The position numbers were made by a program, and so were the translations under genes. A stretch of 64,000 nucleotides of DNA from Caballeronia sp. dw_19 (GTDB lineage: Bacteria; Pseudomonadota; Gammaproteobacteria; Burkholderiales; Burkholderiaceae), in NCBI RefSeq assembly GCF_018449515.1, contig NZ_JAAVUQ010000001.1, forward strand, positions 310,001-374,000, read 5' to 3'. The notes below the pieces were generated by a model. That model searched no databases. It was not told the DNA's origin and saw nothing but the letters and a program-made list of their open reading frames with translations. Positions 59,469 to 64,000 of the stretch are shown here, one piece after another. Every line of letters begins with the position of its first letter. The stretch's first letter is position 1.

Positions 59469-62327
59469 TTATTTCGAGATCGTCTGCGCGCCCTTCAGCC
59501 GGCCAAACGCGCCTTCGATCAGCGCCTTCAGCTGCTCGTAGTGCTTCGCGTAGTAACCGACTGCCGGGGATGCCGATGCCGGACGGCCGCTGTAAGCCAG
59601 CTTCTGTCCATCACGCATGCCTTCACGCAGATGATGCTCGACGTAGAACCAGGCGCCCTGGTTCTGCGGCTCGTCCTGTGCCCAGACCACTTCGGTCGCG
59701 TGTTCGTATTTCTTGATTTCCGCGTCGAACTGCTTGTGGGCGAACGGATACAACTGCTCGATACGGATGATCGCGACGTCGTTCGCCTTCGCTTCGCGAC
59801 GATGCGCCACCAGGTCGTAATACACGCGACCTGAGCACACGATCACACGCTTGACCTTCTTCGGCTCGATCGTGTCATCCACTTCGCCGATGATCGGCTG
59901 GAACGAGCCCTTCGCCAGTTCCGACAGATCCGACACCGCTTCCTTGTGACGGAGCAGCGACTTCGGCGTAGCGACGATCAGCGGCTTCCTGAACAAGCGG
60001 ATCATCTGACGGCGCAACAGATGGAAAATCTGCGCCGGCGTGGTCGGCTGGACCACTTGCATGTTGTGATCCGCGCAAAGCTGCAGGAACCGTTCGATAC
60101 GTGCCGACGAGTGCTCCGGACCCTGACCTTCATAACCGTGCGGCAGCAGCATGGTGAGACCTGAAACACGGCCCCACTTCACTTCGCCCGACGAGATGAA
60201 CTGGTCGATCACGACTTGCGCGCCGTTCACGAAGTCACCGAATTGCGCTTCCCATGCGACGAGCGTGTTCGGTTCCGCGGTCGAATAACCGTACTCGAAA
60301 CCGAGCACCGCTTCTTCGGACAACACCGAGTCGATCACGGTGAACTTCGCCTGACCTTCGGCAATGTTCTGCAACGGAATGTACGTACCGTCGTTCCAGC
60401 GTTCGCGGTTCTGATCGTGCAGCACAGCGTGACGGTGCGTGAACGTGCCACGGCCTGAGTCCTGGCCCGTCAGACGCACGGCGTAGCCCGATGCCACCAG
60501 CGACGCGTAAGCGAGATGCTCGCCCATGCCCCAGTCGAGCTTTGCATCGCCACGGCCCATCGCGCGACGGTCGTTGATCACGCGCTCGACCAGCGGATGC
60601 ACCTTGAAGTTATCGGGCACCGTGGTGATACGGTCCGCGAGGCGCTTCAATTCTGCGAGCGGCACGGCCGTATCAGCCGCGTCGGTCCACTTGCGGTTCA
60701 GGAACGGCACCCAGTCCACCGCGTACTTGCTCTTGTAGTTCGAGAGCACCGGATCAACCGTGTGGTGACCGTCGTCCATTGCCTGGCGATACGCCTTCAC
60801 GTAACCATCGGCGTCTTCAGCCGTGATCACGCCCTGCTGCACGAGCTTTTCAGCGTACAACGCACGCGTACCCGGGTGCTTCGCAATCGTCTTGTACATC
60901 AGCGGCTGCGTAACAGCCGGCGTGTCCTGCTCGTTGTGACCCAACTTGCGGAAACAGATGATGTCGACAACCACGTCCTTGTGGAACTGCATGCGGTAAT
61001 CGATAGCCAGCTGCGTGCACAACACGACCGCTTCAGGATCGTCGCCGTTCACGTGCAGCACCGGCGCTTCGATCATCTTCGCCACGTCCGAGCAATACAG
61101 CGTCGAACGCGCATCGCGCGGGTCGGACGTCGTAAAGCCGATCTGGTTGTTGATGACGATATGCAGCGTGCCGTGCGTGCCGTAGCCGCGCGTTTGCGCG
61201 AGGTTCAGCGTCTCCATCACCACGCCCTGACCGGCAAACGCCGCGTCGCCGTGAATCTGGACCGGCAGCACTTGCAGGCCGTCGATGTCGCCGCGACGAT
61301 CCATCCGTGCCTTCGCCGAGCCTTCGACCACCGGGTTCACGATTTCAAGGTGCGACGGGTTGAACGCGAGCGACAAGTGCACCGGGCCGCCATCGGTTGA
61401 AACGTCCGACGAGAAACCCTTGTGATACTTCACGTCACCGGCCGGCAGGTCATCGACGTGCTTGCCTTCGAATTCTGCGAACAGGTCAGCCGGCATCTTG
61501 CCCAGCGTGTTCACCAGCACGTTCAAACGTCCGCGGTGAGCCATGCCGATAATGATTTCCTGCACGCCGGCAGCGCCCGCGTGGCGGACGACTTCGTCCA
61601 TCGACGCGATGAAACTTTCGCCGCCTTCCAGCGAGAAACGCTTCTGGCCGACGTACTTCGTGTGCAGAAAACGCTCAAGCCCTTCGGACGCCGTCAGGCG
61701 CTGAAGAATGTGCTTTTTCTTGTCCGGGGAGAAATTCGGGGTGGAACGGATCGATTCGAGCTTCTCTTTCCACCAGCGCTTCTGTTCCGGATCGCTGATG
61801 TACATGAACTCGGCGCCGATCGTGCCGCAGTACGTGTCACGCAATGCCTTCACGATCTCGCGCAGCGACGCCTGTTCAAAACCGAAATACAGGTTCTGCG
61901 CATGGAACATCTGATCCATGTCGGCTTCGGTGAAGTCGTAGAACGCGGGTTCGAGCTCAGGAATGGCCGGGCGCTCGCGGCGCTTCAGCGGATCGAGGTT
62001 GGCCCATTGGGAGCCGAGGAAACGGTAGGCGCCAATCAGCGACTGGACGTAGACCTGCTTGCGCGCGGTCGCCAGATCACCACTGCTTTCGCGCGGCACG
62101 AAGCCGTTCGATCTCGCGCGTTGCGCGAACGATTCGACGATAGGGCCGTGGGCCACGTCATTGTGATTCGTCCCATCCGATGCAGGCACGTTCTGCAACG
62201 CATCGAAATAGGTACGCCAGGTCTCGGGCACTGACGCGGGATTATCGAGATATGCCTCGTACTGTTCTTCGACGTACGGGGCATTACCGCCGAACAAATA
62301 GGAGTTCAGCTGGGAATTCTTCATCAT
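59469..62327 (-). CDS. odhA: 2-oxoglutarate dehydrogenase E1
   Basis: A 952-residue ThDP E1 of the TCA cycle converting 2-oxoglutarate to succinyl-lipoyl. Standard SucA/OdhA layout: N-terminal NSYLFGGNAPYVEEQYEAYLDNP, then the transketolase domain (SLEGGESFIASMDEVVRHAGAAGV, IIGMAHRGRLNVLVNTLGK), GDAAFAGQGVVMETLNLAQT, a histidine motif DIICFRKLGHNEQDTPAVTQP and C-terminal WAQDEPQNQGAWFYVEHHL. Length normal. Start at MMKNSQ (62327) with AAAGGTG upstream; the GTG at 62339 is an alternative. A terminator-like hairpin follows 8 bases after the stop. Confidence 0.95.
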   Translation of the reverse strand: MMKNSQLNSYLFGGNAPYVEEQYEAYLDNPASVPETWRTYFDALQNVPASDGTNHNDVAHGPIVESFAQRARSNGFVPRESSGDLATARKQVYVQSLIGAYRFLGSQWANLDPLKRRERPAIPELEPAFYDFTEADMDQMFHAQNLYFGFEQASLREIVKALRDTYCGTIGAEFMYISDPEQKRWWKEKLESIRSTPNFSPDKKKHILQRLTASEGLERFLHTKYVGQKRFSLEGGESFIASMDEVVRHAGAAGVQEIIIGMAHRGRLNVLVNTLGKMPADLFAEFEGKHVDDLPAGDVKYHKGFSSDVSTDGGPVHLSLAFNPSHLEIVNPVVEGSAKARMDRRGDIDGLQVLPVQIHGDAAFAGQGVVMETLNLAQTRGYGTHGTLHIVINNQIGFTTSDPRDARSTLYCSDVAKMIEAPVLHVNGDDPEAVVLCTQLAIDYRMQFHKDVVVDIICFRKLGHNEQDTPAVTQPLMYKTIAKHPGTRALYAEKLVQQGVITAEDADGYVKAYRQAMDDGHHTVDPVLSNYKSKYAVDWVPFLNRKWTDAADTAVPLAELKRLADRITTVPDNFKVHPLVERVINDRRAMGRGDAKLDWGMGEHLAYASLVASGYAVRLTGQDSGRGTFTHRHAVLHDQNRERWNDGTYIPLQNIAEGQAKFTVIDSVLSEEAVLGFEYGYSTAEPNTLVAWEAQFGDFVNGAQVVIDQFISSGEVKWGRVSGLTMLLPHGYEGQGPEHSSARIERFLQLCADHNMQVVQPTTPAQIFHLLRRQMIRLFRKPLIVATPKSLLRHKEAVSDLSELAKGSFQPIIGEVDDTIEPKKVKRVIVCSGRVYYDLVAHRREAKANDVAIIRIEQLYPFAHKQFDAEIKKYEHATEVVWAQDEPQNQGAWFYVEHHLREGMRDGQKLAYSGRPASASPAVGYYAKHYEQLKALIEGAFGRLKGAQTISK

Positions 62328-62350
62328 TTTTACGCTCACCTTTCTTCGAG

Positions 62351-62362
62351 TTTCTCGAGAAA
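62351..62362. promoter_or_regulatory. Palindrome upstream of odhA
   Basis: TTTCTCGAGAAA is a perfect 12-bp palindrome 24 bases before the odhA start. It could be a protein-binding site or leader structure; nothing identifies the regulator. Confidence 0.3.
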
Positions 62363-62593
62363 TAGCGGGTTACTCAACCTTCCGCAACACGGCCTGACCG
62401 TTTAGCGGATTGCGCGAATCAAGTCTGCTTGGAAGGACCTAAAACTGGCAATACTTTCTCTAGCATAGCACAGATCAATACGTCGACGCGCCGATAGCCG
62501 CACCCGGAATGCTTATCCAGCGGGCTTTCGAGGACCTTTCGCGAATAAGGGACGCAGTAAACGCTAGGCATTTGTGTGACGCTGACGCAATAA

Positions 62594-62617
62594 AAAAGCC
62601 GCCCGAAGGCGGCTTTT
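62594..62617 (-). terminator. Rho-independent terminator of typA
   Basis: AAAAGCCGCC-TTCG-GGCGGCTTTT reads on the minus strand as a perfect 10-bp stem with the stable TTCG tetraloop, followed by TTA/T-rich sequence (TTTTTTATTG), beginning 24 bases after the typA stop. Confidence 0.9.
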
Positions 62618-62640
62618 CCCACACGCAAACTCGCGTGAAT

Positions 62641-64000
62641 TTAGTCCACTGCGCCCTTACGGCTGGCGCTGCGACGTTCGTGTTCCTTCAGGTAACGCTT
62701 ACGCAGACGAATGGATTGCGGCGTAACTTCGACCAGTTCGTCGTCGTCGATAAACTCAACCGCGTATTCCAGCGACATCTGGATGGGCGGCACGAGGCGC
62801 ACCGCTTCGTCCGTTCCCGACGAACGCACGTTGGTCAACTGCTTGCCCTTGATCGGGTTCACGACCAGATCGTTGTCGCGGCTATGAATGCCGATAATCA
62901 TGCCTTCGTACAATGCGTCACCCGGCGACACGAACATGCGGCCGCGATCCTGCAGCTTCCACAATGCGTACGCGACAGCCGCGCCATCATCCTGCGAAAT
63001 CAGCACGCCGTTACGACGTTCGCCCACTCCGCCTTCCCTCACCGGCTGATACGAATCAAACGTGTGGCTCATCAGGCCCGTGCCGCGCGTGAGCGTCAGG
63101 AATTCCGACTGGAAGCCGATCAGGCCACGTGCCGAAATACGATACTCAAGACGCGTACGGCCGCGGCCGTCCGACGCCATGTCGAGCATTTCGCCCTTGC
63201 GGCGGCCCAGCTCTTCCATCACGCCGCCCTGGTTTGCATCTTCCATGTCGACAGTCAGGTTTTCGTACGGCTCGTGCTTCACGCCGTCGACTTCCGTCAT
63301 CACCACGCGCGGACGCGACACGGCGAGTTCGTAGCCTTCACGACGCATGTTTTCTACAAGAATGGTCAGGTGCAGTTCGCCGCGGCCCATGACTTCGAAC
63401 GTGGTTTCGTCGCCGGTTTCATTCACGCGCAACGCCACGTTGTGGTTCAGTTCCTTGAACAGGCGGTCGCGGATCTGGCGGCTTGTGACGAACTTGCCTT
63501 CACGGCCAGCCAGCGGCGACGAATTCACCAGGAAGTTCATGGTCAGCGTGGGTTCATCCACGGTGATCATGGGCAGCGCTTCCGGGGTGTCAACGGCGCA
63601 AATGGTCACGCCGATACCAATTTCCTCGATACCGTTGATCAGCACGATGTCGCCGGCTTCCGCCTCTTCGACCTGCACGCGCTCCAGGCCCTTGAACGAC
63701 AGAACCTGATTGATCTTGCGGTTCAGGATCGCGCCGTCAGGACCCGAACGCACGGCGACGGCCATGCCCGGCTTGATGCGGCCGCGCGTGATCCGGCCAA
63801 TGCCGATACGGCCGACGTACGACGAAAAGTCGAGCGACGTGATCTGGAGCTGCAACGGCGCTTCCGGATCAGCCGGGCGAACCGGAACGTGTTCCAGCAC
63901 GGCGTCGAACAGCGGACGCATGTCGCCTTCGCGCACGTCCGGGTTCAGGCCGGCATAACCGTTCAGGCCCGACGCGTAGACGATCGGGAAATCGAGTTGT
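62641..64000 (-). CDS. typA: TypA/BipA translational GTPase (5' end outside window)
   Basis: A ribosome-associated GTPase affecting 50S assembly and stress responses. The frame is open to the right edge, giving ~453 C-terminal residues (LDFPIVYASGLNGYAGLNPD at the edge is within the G-domain/domain II junction); the N-terminal ~155 residues with the P-loop lie outside. Visible: domain II (SLDFSSYVGRIGIGRITRGRIKPGM), the EF-G-like domain III (TSRQIRDRLFKELNHNVALRV, GRGELHLTILVENMRREGYE), the BipA C-terminal domain (RTRLEYRISARGLIGFQSEFLT, RGTGLMSHTFDSY, GKQLTNVRSSGTDEAVRLVPP). The end LKEHERRSASRKGAVD is typical. Convergent/tandem with odhA on the same strand with a terminator between. Confidence 0.95.
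   Translation of the reverse strand, partial: QLDFPIVYASGLNGYAGLNPDVREGDMRPLFDAVLEHVPVRPADPEAPLQLQITSLDFSSYVGRIGIGRITRGRIKPGMAVAVRSGPDGAILNRKINQVLSFKGLERVQVEEAEAGDIVLINGIEEIGIGVTICAVDTPEALPMITVDEPTLTMNFLVNSSPLAGREGKFVTSRQIRDRLFKELNHNVALRVNETGDETTFEVMGRGELHLTILVENMRREGYELAVSRPRVVMTEVDGVKHEPYENLTVDMEDANQGGVMEELGRRKGEMLDMASDGRGRTRLEYRISARGLIGFQSEFLTLTRGTGLMSHTFDSYQPVREGGVGERRNGVLISQDDGAAVAYALWKLQDRGRMFVSPGDALYEGMIIGIHSRDNDLVVNPIKGKQLTNVRSSGTDEAVRLVPPIQMSLEYAVEFIDDDELVEVTPQSIRLRKRYLKEHERRSASRKGAVD

Overview
The window looks like a chromosome segment of a Burkholderiaceae bacterium, most probably Paraburkholderia or Caballeronia. The evidence is the high GC content, the odhA-odhB-lpd-zapE order, typA next to odhA, a complete tad/Flp pilus locus and a Neisseria-type general porin. 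No rRNA, tRNA, CRISPR array or complete insertion sequence was found. Identifications come from reading the translations; no database search was run.

Layout. (1) 1-10.5 kb, accessory amide or peptide catabolism: a DppA-like binding protein cut by the left edge, a divergent LysR regulator, a DapA-family remnant, an inositol-monophosphatase-like gene overlapping an O-methyltransferase gene, an amidase, a TetR regulator, a second amidase on the other strand, a porin and a LuxR-type regulator. (2) 10.8-19.3 kb, mixed genes: an NAD(P)-binding reductase, a short CDF transporter, a SnoaL-like protein, a chemoreceptor, an AlkD-like repair protein, a TSUP permease remnant, a group II PLP decarboxylase and an AraC regulator. 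(3) 19.4-25 kb: an AceE/MdeB-like E1 with a divergent Lrp-type regulator, a small hypothetical gene, an AraC remnant and a carboxylate-type MFS transporter. (4) 25.1-32.5 kb, fatty-acid oxidation: a TetR regulator behind a 26-bp dyad operator, then fadE, a two-domain FabG, a MaoC hydratase and a FadI-like thiolase. (5) 32.6-35 kb: a DUF1571 protein, a small winged-helix-like protein and surE.

(6) 35.1-48.8 kb, minus strand, a Flp/tad pilus locus in the order flp, tadV, tadE, rcpC, rcpA, tadZ, tadA, tadB, tadC, tadD, DUF3613, tadG, followed by a sigma-54 activator gene (EBP). (7) 48.8-54.5 kb: an 870-bp regulatory region leads to a 648-residue glycine-rich, repeat-containing lipoprotein and an FhaC/ShlB-type TpsB outer-membrane transporter, then a DUF2147 protein. 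The lipoprotein has a near-consensus sigma-54 promoter preceded by a perfect 16-bp palindrome and related half-sites. The only sigma-54 activator in the window sits at the end of the neighbouring tad locus. This combination is the best candidate here for an undescribed system: a sigma-54-controlled surface lipoprotein with a TpsB pore but no ordinary TpsA, placed beside a pilus locus. (8) 54.5-64 kb, core metabolism: an orphan IS5-type N-terminal protein, zapE, the 2-oxoglutarate dehydrogenase genes lpd, odhB and odhA on the minus strand (a strong hairpin terminator lies between odhA and odhB), and typA/bipA, cut by the right edge.
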